A stretch of DNA of 64,000 nt, taken from positions 6,763,741-6,827,740 of the forward strand of contig OX375872.1 of NCBI GenBank assembly GCA_947359465.1, read 5' to 3'. This document shows positions 12,081 to 23,049 of the stretch, one piece after another; positions within the stretch are counted from its first letter, which is position 1, and each line of letters begins with the position of its first letter. Made by a program: the position numbers and the translations under genes. The stretch comes from Metellina segmentata (lineage: Eukaryota > Arthropoda > Arachnida > Araneae > Tetragnathidae). Below the pieces are notes generated by a model. The model saw only the letters and a list, made by a program, of their open reading frames with translations. It ran no database searches and was not told the origin of the DNA.

Positions 12081-12890
12081 GCCGAGACCGCGGCGATTTT
12101 TCGCCGAATCTAGCAGTGATTAAGAGCAGTCATCCCTAAAAGTGCAAGTCCTATAAGGTAAGGATATTTTTGTACATTATTTTGTAATGTTAATAATATT
12201 TAAATACGAATAATTAAACATATTCACTTGTTCCATTGATGAAGTTTTAGCCCGTGTTTGTAGTTTGTTACATTGTCAGTATACTATTTTTTAATGTGTA
12301 AATATTCATCGTTTACTGTATCAAATTCTCAAGTTACATTTGATTTTGTGCAATGCTATTTTCATCTTATATTGTTATAGATTATTTTGTTTTGGAAAGT
12401 AAGAGAGAGAGTTATTAGTATGTCAGCAGAGTTCTGTTTGCATTAATTATTAATATTAGTGGGACATTTTCAAAGTAGGTTTAAATATATTGTTCAAGCA
12501 TAACATAACATTAAAAAATTTAACTGATTTTTGTTTTATATAAAGACTATACCAAATGTTTCTCACATAAAAAAAAAATCAATAAATAAATTTGAGATGT
12601 GAAGCTTTAAAATTGTGACCATGGGTAAAACTGCTTGTTCTTTTCAAGTTTAGTGTGATTTGATTAATTTCATTTAAAAAAAAACTAACTTCAAAAGGTG
12701 AAGAATTGTGAATATTATTCATTCTAAAAAATTAGTTTACACCAAATTTTTCTTCAAAAAATTAATAAATCATAAAATTGAGTGCACCAAATATATACTT
12801 TTTGTCCTAACTTTTTATCATTTAAGATGTGTTACTTTACAAAAAATTTGCAGCTTATATTCAGTGATAAAACAAAACTATACATTATTT
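12081..12890. other. interior of the 8.1-kb element, possible 5' exon
   Basis: The sequence after the hAT duplication is GC-richer (CCGCGGCGATTTTTCGCCG) and leads to CTATAAG|GTAAGGA at 12157/12158, a good splice donor. The rest to 12890 is AT-rich with no recognised domain. Confidence 0.3.
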
Positions 12891-12899
12891 TACTAGCTA

Positions 12900-14556
12900 T
12901 TTCTTTCTTTTTAAAGAACATCAGTATGGCATCACTACGACTGGTTTTTGTCATTGTTCTCCATAGGGAAATGAAGATCTATGCACTAGATGTTAAGACT
13001 GTTTTGAATGGTGAACTCGATGAAATCTTATTTAGGGTACAATCCATGGGCTACAACGACAACAATAGTCGTGTTTGCAAATTTTTAAAAAGTCTTTAAA
13101 AACTGAAACAGGCACAGTGACAGTGGTACACAGGGGTTGACGAGCAGGGGCGGAGCCCCCTAGTAGTGCTGTATGTTGATGACCTACTAATTGCTGGTTC
13201 CTATGAATCAGTGGTCATGGTGGTGATACAACTTCTAAGTGATGAGTTCGAAATGTCCAGGCTTAAGTTGTGAAAGATTTTCAGGGCATATGTATTAAGT
13301 TTTCTCAGCAACAACTTTGCTTAGAGGAAAAGGCCTATGTTGAGAAAATTTTAAATAAATTCAAAATGACTAAGTGTAAACCAGCTGACACTCGTCTAGT
13401 GCCTAAAGCGACACCATTGTGTTTCGTGCAAGATGAAACTTTCCATGGACCCAATCAGGAATTTGTAGGTGCATTATTGTACCTATCCATGACAACACAT
13501 CCAGATATTTTATATTCTGTGATAATTTACATTACTGTCTGAGCCAAATTCAAGAGCAGCCAATAGAAGCTGCCTGGAGGAAGAAATTTTGGCTTTGGCT
13601 AAAGCTATGCAGGATGTATTTGTGCTACACAACATTAATTAAGCACATATTTAAAGCAATAATCAATAAAAAAAATTGTTTTTTTTTGCAATTCAATCTG
13701 TCATTTTTCAATATTTTTGGTGAAATAAATGTTTACAATATTGAAATAGTATATGCAAAAGACCTAGGGAGAGATTAAAAAAAATTTATTTACGAGTTTT
13801 CATTAAATAATATTTTACTCGTTATGTGTTAAATTTCTATAAAAATGTCAAATTTTTTGTTTATTAATTTTTATAAATTTTTCTGAGCTATTCATACAAA
13901 AAGTTCTCCCTGTGTCTATCAAATAGTTATTCAAGACCTAAAAAATGTAAACAGTTTAACTCTAAGTGCATTTATCAAAAAGCCTTAATACTTTGAACTT
14001 TGGCAAAATTGCAAAAAACTGATTTTGAGATAATTGTATTGTAAGTACAAAATACAACAGAAGTTAACTTATTTTTTGCTAGTGCTATTTTATTTTAGTA
14101 ATTTCTATTACATTAAGACAGTTATCAAAACAAGAGTTTTTACAGTAAGCTGATATATATATATTTTTTAAAGCCAGTTTTAACTCTGATGACAACTGAG
14201 TGATTTGTGATAATTCACTGAAAATTATTCATTTCTTGTTAAATGACCTGAATTTTTTTTTTATTGGATCAGTACTATTTTAAAATAAACCACCACTGAA
14301 AAACTGCACCTTCTCTTTTTCTACAGCTATTTTTGTTCTGTAAACGAGCCTTTTTTTTGTATTGATACGCATGCGACAAAATTTTGTGCTTCAGTCAGTC
14401 ATTAAGGCCATATTAAATGAAAATAATTTTGCCAGATTAAAACACTTCGATATTAAATTGAAGTATGCTCATGATATTGTAAAATTATTAAACATTTATA
14501 TTGTATATGTTGCAACTGAATACCAAATTGCTGATTTGTTTACAAAATCTTAACGT
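12900..14556 (+). pseudogene. Ty1/copia pol fragment (RT and RNase H)
   Basis: Around 12927-13095 the plus strand reads MASLRLVFVIVLHREMKIYA then LDVKTVLNGELDE, the copia RT segment with the first catalytic Asp. At 13160-13200 it reads VLYVDDLLIAGS, the YVDD box. At 13270-13540 follow LCLEEKAYVEKILNKFKM, VGALLYLSMTTHPDI. The end of RNase H appears at 14430-14553 with KHFDIKLKY and TEYQIADLFTKS. About 780 bp of AT-rich DNA (13555-14340) interrupts the RNase H region. Frameshifts and loss of gag, protease and integrase make it inactive. It lies inside the 8.1-kb element, upstream of its own 3' LTR. Confidence 0.85.
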
Positions 14557-14608
14557 AAACCTAGACTGAACTAAGACAAAAATGTATGTTAATGTTATTG
14601 AGGGAGGG

Positions 14609-14914
14609 TGTTCAGAATAATTACTAACTGTAACTCATCTTTGCTTAGCAATCGGGTAACACTTGTTCTAATTGTCTACTTCTGTTGTGTCACAGGTTGC
14701 TGTTTGTGTTCTTAATCATGACCTGTTGTCATGACTTTATGTGTCAGAGTTGTTTGGAAAAGCATTCGCTGGTGCGGCAGTTTGAGATGGCCGAAGAATT
14801 CACCCATCGGATAATCTGACTTGTTGAAGGGGTGACTCCGAAGAGTGTACCTGATTGGAATGTTTGACAGTTCCCAGGGTTTAATCTGTCTTAAGAATAA
14901 AAAAAATTATTTCA
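14609..14914 (+). repeat. 3' LTR of the copia fragment
   Basis: A purine tract GAGGGAGGG at 14600-14608 directly precedes TGTTCAGAATAATTAC. About 300 bp later the sequence ends ..AATTATTTCA, with AATAAAA just upstream. TG..CA ends, the purine tract and position after copia RNase H support a 3' LTR. No 5' LTR is present. Confidence 0.6.
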
Positions 14915-15246
14915 ACTGTAATTTGTGAATTTTTTTAAAACTTATGGAAAATTCTATTTAGATGAAATTTGTAAGAACTGTTCATTTTTCTGCCAAAATG
15001 CAATGTGCCCTTTTTTTTTTCTTATTTAACATTTCTATCAATATTGAATTTTTAACAGAAGTTTTCGGGAAGTAATCCATTTTGAGATGAAATCAAAATT
15101 ATATAAATCTGAATCAGTTCTTAGAATTACATACCATGCAACTGTTTATCAAGTTGTATTGTAATACAAGCATCAGCTTGATGTTTGTATTTATTTTACT
15201 GGTTTGAGAGATTTAGATTATACAATTGGCAATAATGAGTTTTAAT

Positions 15247-16499
15247 CAGGGTGTAAAAAAATCATGATTTTTAAAAACAAATCAATTAATCTGATTTATT
15301 TGATTTAAATCAAAAATCGAATTTTTTTATTTAAATTTCTGTAGGGCCTATAAATTTGTTAAACAAAAAATTGAGCTAGATTGTGGTAACTACAGGGGAA
15401 TTACCCTTCTAAATATAGCGTACAAGATCTTCTCCATTTATTTAAATTTCTATAGGGCCTATAAATTTGTTAAACAAAAAATTGAGTTTCTGACATGACA
15501 TGTAAACCAATATTTATTTAAGTAAACAATCGGAATTTGTGATATGGTAAATTAATATTTATTTTACTAAAAACCATTGTGTGTTACATGGTAATACATT
15601 TAAAAAATGAATTTTCAAAACAAGAGCAAAAGATAAAACATTTGTTTAACTGTAAAACACAAGTTGACATCCTATTTAGTTCTTCTTGAGTAAATTAACA
15701 TCAGCATGCTAACAAATGCATCAGTAAGTGTAAGTGAGACCTTTTTAGTGTGATTAAATAAATATTTGTTATGGGTCACTACTCTTAAAGTGAAAGGTGA
15801 CTGTTTCGGGGTGCATTTTGCAAAATAAAAGATGTTCATAGTGTTTAAACTTTCATCCTTTCAAATAGAAAGTTCAGTTGATTTTTTTATTTAATAAATT
15901 ATTAATCACATTAATTGTGTTATTTTGTATTTATGTCTCAATTAAAAAAAAGTAGTTGAAAAATCACTATAGCTAAGCCATTGGTCAATCAATCAAAGGT
16001 GTAACAAGTAATTTAGGCCTACTTTGTGAGGATTTTCTTTGGCTGTCTTGACATTTACGTAGATGTAGGCTTACTGCTTTATTGTTTGTAACATAAAATT
16101 ATGCATGAACATTGTAAAAACTTTCAAATAGATGTCAACTTATTTTTTACGTTACTGTTTGGCAGAATCCCTTACTCAACACTTAACAGATTACATAGTC
16201 CATAGACACCTCAGATTATTTGCAAGTGTCCAGTGCCAAACATTTTTTTTAAAGCTCATCAGTACGAGATGTAGTCATTAGTGCTGAAATCACCATGAGT
16301 GCAGAAAGTTCAAAGTATTTAACAAATTCTGTGATTTTTCTAGGGTGTATTTGCTTATTTATAAAAATGTCGGATTGGTTGTGATTTAAATCAATGATTT
16401 TTTTTTAAAAAATCATTTGATTTAAATCAATGTTATTTTTTTTAAAATCATTTGATTAAAATCAGGATTTTAATCTTTGATTTAAATCTTGACACCCTG
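15247..16499. mobile_element. non-autonomous hAT element, 1253 bp, family N1 copy 2
   Basis: It starts CAGGGTGTAAAAAAATCATG and its other end, reverse-complemented, starts CAGGGTGTCAAGATTTAAAT. A perfect 8-bp duplication GTTTTAAT lies at 15239-15246 and 16500-16507. It shares subterminal ATTTAAATC runs and interior blocks (GTGCTGAAATCACCATGAGT near 16280 and near 8796) with the copy at 8008-8993. No transposase is encoded. Confidence 0.88.
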
Positions 16500-16507
16500 G
16501 TTTTAAT

Positions 16508-17100
16508 AGCCTTAGGTTTCTACAAAAGAAATGGAACAATAATTTAAAATATGCATTTAATAAAATAAATTAAAATATTAGCTGCTATATCAGCAGCTTA
16601 GCTAACACTTTTGACTGGAATATTTTTCTAAAACAATTTTCTGAATTGAAATCACAAAAATGGTACCTGTACGTGTTTTATGTTTTGCAATTTTTTTTTC
16701 AAGCTACCAAGGAGTAAATTTAAAGGGGAAAATGGATTTTAGAATGTCTGATTTGATAATGGATGCCTGTTTAGGTTTTAAAAAGCTAAGTTGCCCACAA
16801 TTTTCTTTTATGTACTATACAATACAACAGTTACTAATAAAAACATATTTTTAACAATTTAAAATTATATGTTCTCTTTAATGTTCTAAAATATTGTATT
16901 ATATAAATATTTTTTTAATGATTAATATTTTTTAAATTTTACAAAATTTAAGATGGTTGTAATCTTGTGTACCCTCTTAATGAACAATCACATGCCATAA
17001 GAAGAAAATTTAATTAAAATATCCCAATATTATGGAGCAGATATTGAATAATGTTGAAAAAGTACATCGATCAGTATCTTAAAGCTAATATTGAGCAAGG
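16508..17100. other. AT-rich interior of the 8.1-kb element
   Basis: No coding motif or repeat boundary is recognised. The frame at 16660-16854 has no domain I can name. Confidence 0.4.
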
Positions 17101-17109
17101 ATGAAAAAC

Positions 17110-17460
17110 GAACATTGAATGTCAAGAAAACAATACCTATCAATGTCGTAAAGCGACATTGGGGCGATGTCGCCAGAGGGGGGTCATTTTTACGTTGGCC
17201 AATGTCGGAAAACGATATTGAGCAATGTCGGAAAACAATATCTATCAATGTCGGAAAACGACATTTGGGGCGATGGCATTTTTACGTTGGCCAATGTCGT
17301 AAAACGATATTGGGGCGACGTCGGAAAACAATATCTATCAATGTCGGAAAACGATATTGGGGCGATGGCATTTTTACGTTGGCCAATGTCGGAAAACGAT
17401 ATTGGGGCGACGTCGCCAGGGGGGGGGGTACAGTTTTACGTTGGCCAATATCGACGGCAA
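17110..17460. repeat. 92-bp tandem repeat near the right end of the 8.1-kb element
   Basis: The block TTTTTACGTTGGCCAATGTC recurs with TACGTT starting at 17191, 17283, 17375 and 17437, giving two 92-bp units and a 62-bp partial unit. Each unit contains several TGTCGGAAAACGATATTGG motifs. The long frames through this region exist because the repeat happens to lack stops; they are not genes. Confidence 0.8.
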
Positions 17461-17514
17461 TATTGGCCAATATTTTTTCTCGATATTGGCCGACATATAT
17501 GTGCTACATGGGTT

Positions 17515-19250
17515 GAAGCTGGTGGACTTGAAAAATAAACTACTAAATAGCAAAGAATACTTAGCAGATGCGGAATTTGTCAAAGATATTTTTGACTCAA
17601 CTGTAGAAAATCGAAAGAAAGAAGAGGATCGAAAGAACGAAGAGAATCGCAGGAAAGAGGAAGCAGATCGAAGAAAAGAGGAAGAAAATCGAAGGAAAGA
17701 GGAAGAAAATCGAAGGAAAGAGGAAGAAGATCGAAAGAAAGAAGCATAAGACCGAAGGAAAGAAGCAGAATATCAAAGGAAAGAAGCAGAATATCAAAAG
17801 AAAGAAGAAGGACTTCGGTTACAACGAGAACATGAACTTGAATTAGCGAGAATTCGTGCAGCTCAGGACCTAGGAAGTAGAAGTCCATCACCTAATTTGC
17901 AAAACAGCGGAGAAGGCGAGATCTCTCTCGATAAACTAATAAAAGGAGTAGAGACACTAACTGTTCCAGTTCCAAGAAAAACAGAAGCATGGAATTTATG
18001 TTTCGACTCCCTCGAACGAGCCTTTTTTACATAAGAAAGTTCCTGAAGAATTCCAAGCAGAAATATTGTTGAAACTTCTGGGAGATAAAGCATAGAATGT
18101 TCTAGTTTACATTAAAGAAGAAGATTTAAAAAATTACGAAAAAGTAAAATCCTTAATTTTGAAAGAATACGAGCCAACACCTCAAGCTTGCTTGGAAAAT
18201 TTCCGAAAAGCCAAACGAAACTCAGGAGAAACTCACATCCAGTTCGCCTCCAGACTCACCTCTGCATGGGACTATTAATGCAAATTACGCAAAGTTGAAG
18301 ATTATGATTCTTTGAAGGAATTGATTATTTCGGACAAACTACTTCAAACACTGGATACTGACACTGCTTCTCACATTGCGATACGGCAAGGAGAAAAATG
18401 GTTAAAGCCACAAGAACTTGCACAAGAATGCGATATATACTTTGGTGCAAAGCGGAAATCTTTTGAAGAATCCCGAAACGACTTTAGCCGTGCTAAACAC
18501 CCTGAACTCGCTTTTTCAGCTAATAGATATATTCCACCCCACCACAGAAGAGAGAATGACAATTTCCCAAAACGAAAGCAGTGCTACGAGTGCGGAAGTT
18601 CTCATCATCTTGCAAGAGACTGTCTTAATAAACAAAAGAGGAATGATGTTCCGACGAAACGAAACGATAGGAATTATTTTCACAAGAATTCAAGAGCAAC
18701 CGATAATACAAACAAAGAAGCTATCGTAGCGAAGGTCGATTCTTCATTTTTGCAAACCGAATCTATCCAGAATATCGTCACACCCTTAAAGAAGATAAAC
18801 ATTTATATTGACTCAAAAGAAATAGAATCCATCGTTGACTCTGGAACTCAAATTTCGATTGTTCATTCATCAGTTGTACCTAATTTGAAAGATGAAGAAA
18901 AAAGTAAAATTTTATTAACTCCGGCTTTCGGAGGACCAATTGAAGCAAAAGTTTTCCGGATTCCAATCTATTACAAAAACTTTGAAAATAATTTATTCAA
19001 CTGTGTCGATGCTCTTTTAACGGTAACGGATAAATTGAATGTTCCCTGCTTGTTAACAACGGAAGTTTATGAATTGCTGATTAATTCAACGAATGACGAA
19101 TGCGATATCCTTGAAAATGAAATAAACAAAGGCGAAACAGTCTTAAGCTTACATGTTGAAACAGAACAAAAACAAAGATTTTCAGGCGCCACTGGAACAC
19201 ATCGGAGACGTGAAGACACCACAAGAGTCAAAAGAAGAAATAATCACTGA
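17515..19250 (+). pseudogene. gag-protease region of the Gmr1-like element
   Basis: The gag N-terminus lies before the insertion at 9360-9433 (MFKSVKKEDIVTVLMEIGEP). The frame resumes at 17515 with LKLVDLKNKLLNSKEYL and then a charged coiled-coil run of RRKEEEN-type heptads (17600-17860). Further on are KYEPTPQA-like capsid sequence, a CCHC knuckle CYECGSSHHLARDC (about 18582-18623), and an aspartic protease motif IVDSGTQISIVHS (about 18830-18870). Breaks include a TAA in the coiled coil near 17747, a frameshift near 18031, and stops near 18093 and 18277. A frameshift near 19170 separates protease from integrase. The protein would have formed particles and cut the polyprotein. Confidence 0.85.
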
Positions 19251-21996
19251 TGACGTCACTACTCAAACCGCCAAACTTAGAGAAGAGCAAAGGGCTTGTT
19301 TATCATTAAAAGAATCGTTCCGACAGCTGAAATCTAAAAAAGGAAATTATATGCTTATTGATGGTCTTCTTCATCATACGGATAAAATATTGAGACAAAC
19401 CGTGACTCAATTAGTACTTCCTAAGAATAAACGACAACAAGTTTTAAAGCTAGCTCACGAATCTGTCTTTGGAGCACATATGGGGATACGAAAAACGAAA
19501 GAAAGAATTCGTTATTCATTCTACTGGCCTGGACTTTCTCACGACGTAGAGACATTTTGCAAAACATGTAAGGAGTGTCAATTGAGAAGACCCGAAAAAT
19601 ATTCTGATAGAATATCTATTACACCTGTTTCAAGGCCTGACTTACCATTCCAAGTGGTGAACATCGATCTCATCGGTCCAATTGAGCCTCCCTCTGCAAG
19701 AAAGCATAAATACATCCTGTGTCTGATGGACCAACATTCTCGCTGGCCCGAAGCAGTACCATTGAAGAGTTTGACAGCGAAATCTACCTGTGATGCTTTG
19801 TTAGAAATATTCATGAGGACCGGTATACCAGATGTCATAGCTAGCGATCAAGGAACCAATTTCATCTCGACACTCACACAAGAATTTCATAAGAGGTTAG
19901 GATCTTGTCCAAAATTTTCTTGCCCTGGATATCCTGCCAGCAATGGGGATTAATATAACGATACAATAAAGTTATGAAGCAAATGCTACATCACGTGATA
20001 AGAACAGATCCGACGAATTGGGATAGACACATCCCATATCTACTATTCGCTTACCGTGAGGTACCGAACTGTACCACTGGTGTTTCACCTTTCCAACTGA
20101 TGTACGGAAGACAAGCAAGAGGACCTTTGGCAGTGCTAAAATCATCATGGTCTGGAGAGATTCCCCTACCCTTAAACATAAGTCAGTCTGCAGTTGATCA
20201 TTTGCAAGAAATAAAAATGAAGATGGAACAGACCGCTGAACAAGTGAAAATATTTGCCGAAGGAAAACAGCAATCTTATGCGGATTACTTTAATAGAAAG
20301 ACTGGATCAAAGTATTTCATACCTGGAGTTCAAGTGTATCTACTTATTCCTGACTCAAACAACAAATTATATGCTCGCTGGACTGGTCCCGGTGAAATTA
20401 TTAAACATTATCCTCCACACTCCTATTTAGTAAAATTACCTGATGGAAGAAAAAAACACGTTCATGTGAACAAAATCCGAAAATTTCAGACAAGAGTCAA
20501 TGCAGTTGGAATCATCTTTGAAGATGACGAAGAATTTGGTGATATCCATACTTCTCCCAGGACTGTGAATCAACAAGAATCATTTGATGGAACCCATGAA
20601 TTAGACTTGCAACATTTGACTGATGACGATAAGAATATGCTCCTTAAGTTGTTACAGAAGCATAGAAAACTATTTACAGGAAAAGTGAAAATTGCAAATG
20701 TCGGTGGACATAGGATTAGGTTAGAAGATGGAAAAGAGAGACGAAAACCCTTTGTTTACAGAAATCCTGAAGCTTTGAAATCGCAAGTGGATTGACGAAT
20801 TAATTCAACTGGATTTGATAGAAGAAAGTTCCGCGGAGATAGCTCACCCCATCGTGTGTGTAAACAAGAAGAACGGAAGTATGCGACTGTGCGTTGATTA
20901 TCGCTCTTTGAACGCTGTGACCAAGACCGATGACTTTCCGATGGAAGATGCCATTCAACTACTTCATTGCATTGGAAAAGCTAATATAATTGCCACACTC
21001 GATCTATTAAAAGGATATTGGGCTATCCCAATGGAAGAGGAAAGTCGTGATTTTACTTCGTTCAAGACCCATAGATCTCAGTACAGATTCAAAGTTATGC
21101 CGTTTGGTTTGAAAAACGCAGCTGCCACTTTCCAGAGAGAAATGAATCGCGCGTTAGCACCATTTAGAGAATTTAGTCGTGCATACATTGACGACATAGC
21201 TATCTTTTCTAACAACATGAAAGATCACTTACATCACTTAGGACTCATTCTTACTAAGTTAGAAGAACTGCAATTTACAGTGAATCTACAGAAGTGTGCA
21301 TTTGCTAGGTCGGAAATAAAATATTTAGGCCATATAATAGGGTCTGGGAAACATCAAGCCGATCCAGACAAAATCAAAGCGATTTCTCAACTACCAAGAC
21401 CTGAGACCAAGAAACAATTGAGAAGCATGCTTGGATTATGCAATTATTATCGAGAATACATACCTCGTTATGCAGAAGTAGCTTTACCTCTGACAGAACT
21501 AACAAAGAAGAAAGTTCCTGACAACCTACCGTGGTCGGATATACACGACGAGGCGTTCAACAAACTGAAGTCTGCGTTAATGAAAGCTCCTGCTCTACAC
21601 ACTCCCGTTATGAGTGAATCATTCATAATTCACACAGATGCGTCACAGTATGGTGTTGCTGCTTGTGTATCACAAAATATTCAAGGAAAGCCCCAACCTA
21701 TAGCGTATGGCAGCCAAAAGTTAAACAAAACCCAACAAGCGTGGTCTACTATAGAGAGGGAAGCATATGCCATTGTATGGTGCTTAAAGAAGTTTGAAAC
21801 TTTAGTTTTTAGTTCCAAAATAGAACTTTTTACCGATCACAATCCCTTGTCGTATCTCACATAGTGCGCTCCTCAATCTTCGCGTTTACAACGTTGGGTT
21901 TTTGCTCTTCAAAAATATGACATCACAATAAAACATTGCCCAGGATCTAAAATGCCTCACGCAGATGCATTATCAAGATTATTTTCTGATGTGTAA
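19171..21996 (+). pseudogene. pol of the Gmr1-like element: integrase, then RT, then RNase H
   Basis: Integrase comes first: zinc-binding HESVFGAHMG...CKTCKECQ (about 19456-19580), catalytic Asp in NIDLIGP (about 19660), second Asp in ASDQGTNF (about 19840). The position of the catalytic Glu is now a TAA (19956-19958) beside a frameshift. A GPY/F-like module (ARWTGPGEII..YLVKLPDG) lies at 20370-20500. RT follows from 20815: LCVDYRSLN, LDLLKGYW, MPFGLKNA and the YIDD box (about 21184). The RNase H has HTDASQYG and EREAYAIVW, and the frame ends with the RNase H tail ADALSRL before TAA at 21994-21996. More breaks are a frameshift near 20793 and a TAG at 21862-21864. All domains are on one strand in one copy. 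Confidence 0.9.
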
Positions 21997-22632
21997 ATGT
22001 GACAGTTAGCATTAACTTTGATAAGTGAAACTTTTGAACTATTGCATAACCTTGGATTACATTTATTCAGTATCCTTTCAGTTTTTGTTTACATTTATCT
22101 TGATTTTCTTTTGTGTACAATGATTTCATTTCAATATATGTGGTTAGCTAAGAGATATTTTCTTTCATTGAGATATTTGTTATTTTGTACTTCTTGTTTC
22201 TATATATACTTTTGGTTCATAAATTTGGTAGGAAAATAATGATTTCATGCTACTATAATGATGTAATTTTATTCCTGTTTATCATATTGTATTAAGTGTT
22301 AGTTTTGTTTAGTAAGTGTAGCTAACAAAAAGTTGGCTGAGAGTCTATTTTGATTTAAGAGAAACAGAATTTTTTAAATTTTATTCGTCTAAGTAGAAAG
22401 GTTTTGTTTATATACATATATTATTTTGTCGTCTGCTGTCAACTTAGTTGTGCTTGTGTTTTGCTACTGATATCGAAACTGTATTTTTGTGTATTGATCT
22501 GTTTTTTTTTTCTAAAATAATATTTTAAGATATAGTTATTTCATATTTTGCAAAAATAGAGGTAAAACGATCGCAACAGAGGCCAATTTCGTTATCAGAT
22601 GAAATTTTAATTTGTAGATAAAACCCCATCTT
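21997..22632 (+). other. 3' untranslated region of the Gmr1-like element
   Basis: About 640 bp of T-rich DNA between the RNase H stop and the purine tract GGCGGGAAGG. It holds no recognised coding sequence. Confidence 0.6.
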
Positions 22633-22642
22633 GGCGGGAAGG

Positions 22643-22898
22643 TGTGATATCTGGCCGCTGTTGGCGATCATTTTAGGAGAGTTATTGGCGACTAACCTCC
22701 CTGCGTGGAAGGGTTGCCATAGAGAAATTGGCAGTCGGATACTTGCCTCGCTTGAAAGAGGTTGTGTTTTTGTTTTTGAGGTGCGATGTACTGCACCGGA
22801 TGAAATGATGTTCGTTTGTATCTGTCTTGTAATCGTTTTATTAAATTGTTATTTGTTTACAATCTTGTGCTTGGTTATTGGAAAGGAGGAACATCACA
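22643..22898 (+). repeat. 3' LTR of Gmr1-like element
   Basis: 256 bp, TG..CA ends, preceded by the purine tract and followed by ATGCT, the same 5 bases that precede the 5' LTR. Confidence 0.9.
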
Positions 22899-23049
22899 AT
22901 GCTGTTTTAAAATTTACGTGAATGCCTATTGAGTAGAATATGCAAATTTTAATATACCGCTTGAGAATGAACAAATATGGTAAATACTAATAATAAAGAC
23001 ATATTTATTAAGGCCCCGTTCACATGAGGCGCGTAAAACGCGCGTTTGG

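Larger units (their letters stand above)
9434..17512. mobile_element. unclassified 8.1-kb DNA element inserted in gag
   Basis: The gag frame stops at ..GGCAACTT (9433) and resumes at TTGAAGCTG (17513); joining across a 2-bp TT duplication restores the frame. The inserted DNA begins CCCAGGTAGCACA and its other end, reverse-complemented, begins CCCATGTAGCACA. About 10 bp further in, both ends carry GGCCAAYAT. Both subterminal zones repeat the theme TTGGCCAATRTCG/GATATTGG, and the right zone includes a 92-bp tandem repeat. No transposase is recognised. Inside are a hAT (9934-12080), a copia fragment (about 12.9-14.9 kb) and another hAT (15247-16499). TIRs plus a 2-bp duplication suggest a cut-and-paste element, but the superfamily is unknown to me. 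Confidence 0.7.
9024..22898 (+). mobile_element. Gmr1-like Ty3/gypsy LTR retrotransposon, interrupted
   Basis: Two 256-bp direct repeats (9024-9279 and 22643-22898) begin TGTGATATC and end AACATCACA, differing by eye at 5 positions. The 5-bp duplication ATGCT lies at 9019-9023 and 22899-22903, so both LTRs belong to one insertion. A purine tract GGCGGGAAGG sits directly before the 3' LTR. The internal order is gag (9360-9433, then 17515 on), zinc knuckle, aspartic protease, integrase, reverse transcriptase, RNase H. Integrase before RT is the Gmr1-like arrangement and is unlike ordinary Ty3/gypsy. An 8079-bp insertion (9434-17512) splits gag; without it the element is about 5.8 kb. Stops and frameshifts throughout make it inactive. 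Confidence 0.88.

Noticed and set aside
17110..17460. CRISPR-like appearance of regularly spaced repeats
   Set aside because: The units are contiguous tandem copies with no unique spacers, in a eukaryotic transposon context, with no cas genes.
17091..17749. Several overlapping open frames of 120-141 codons, one running into the gag coiled coil
   Set aside because: They are produced by the 92-bp tandem repeat, which lacks stops in several frames on both strands. The run-on into gag crosses the right end of the inserted element at 17512.
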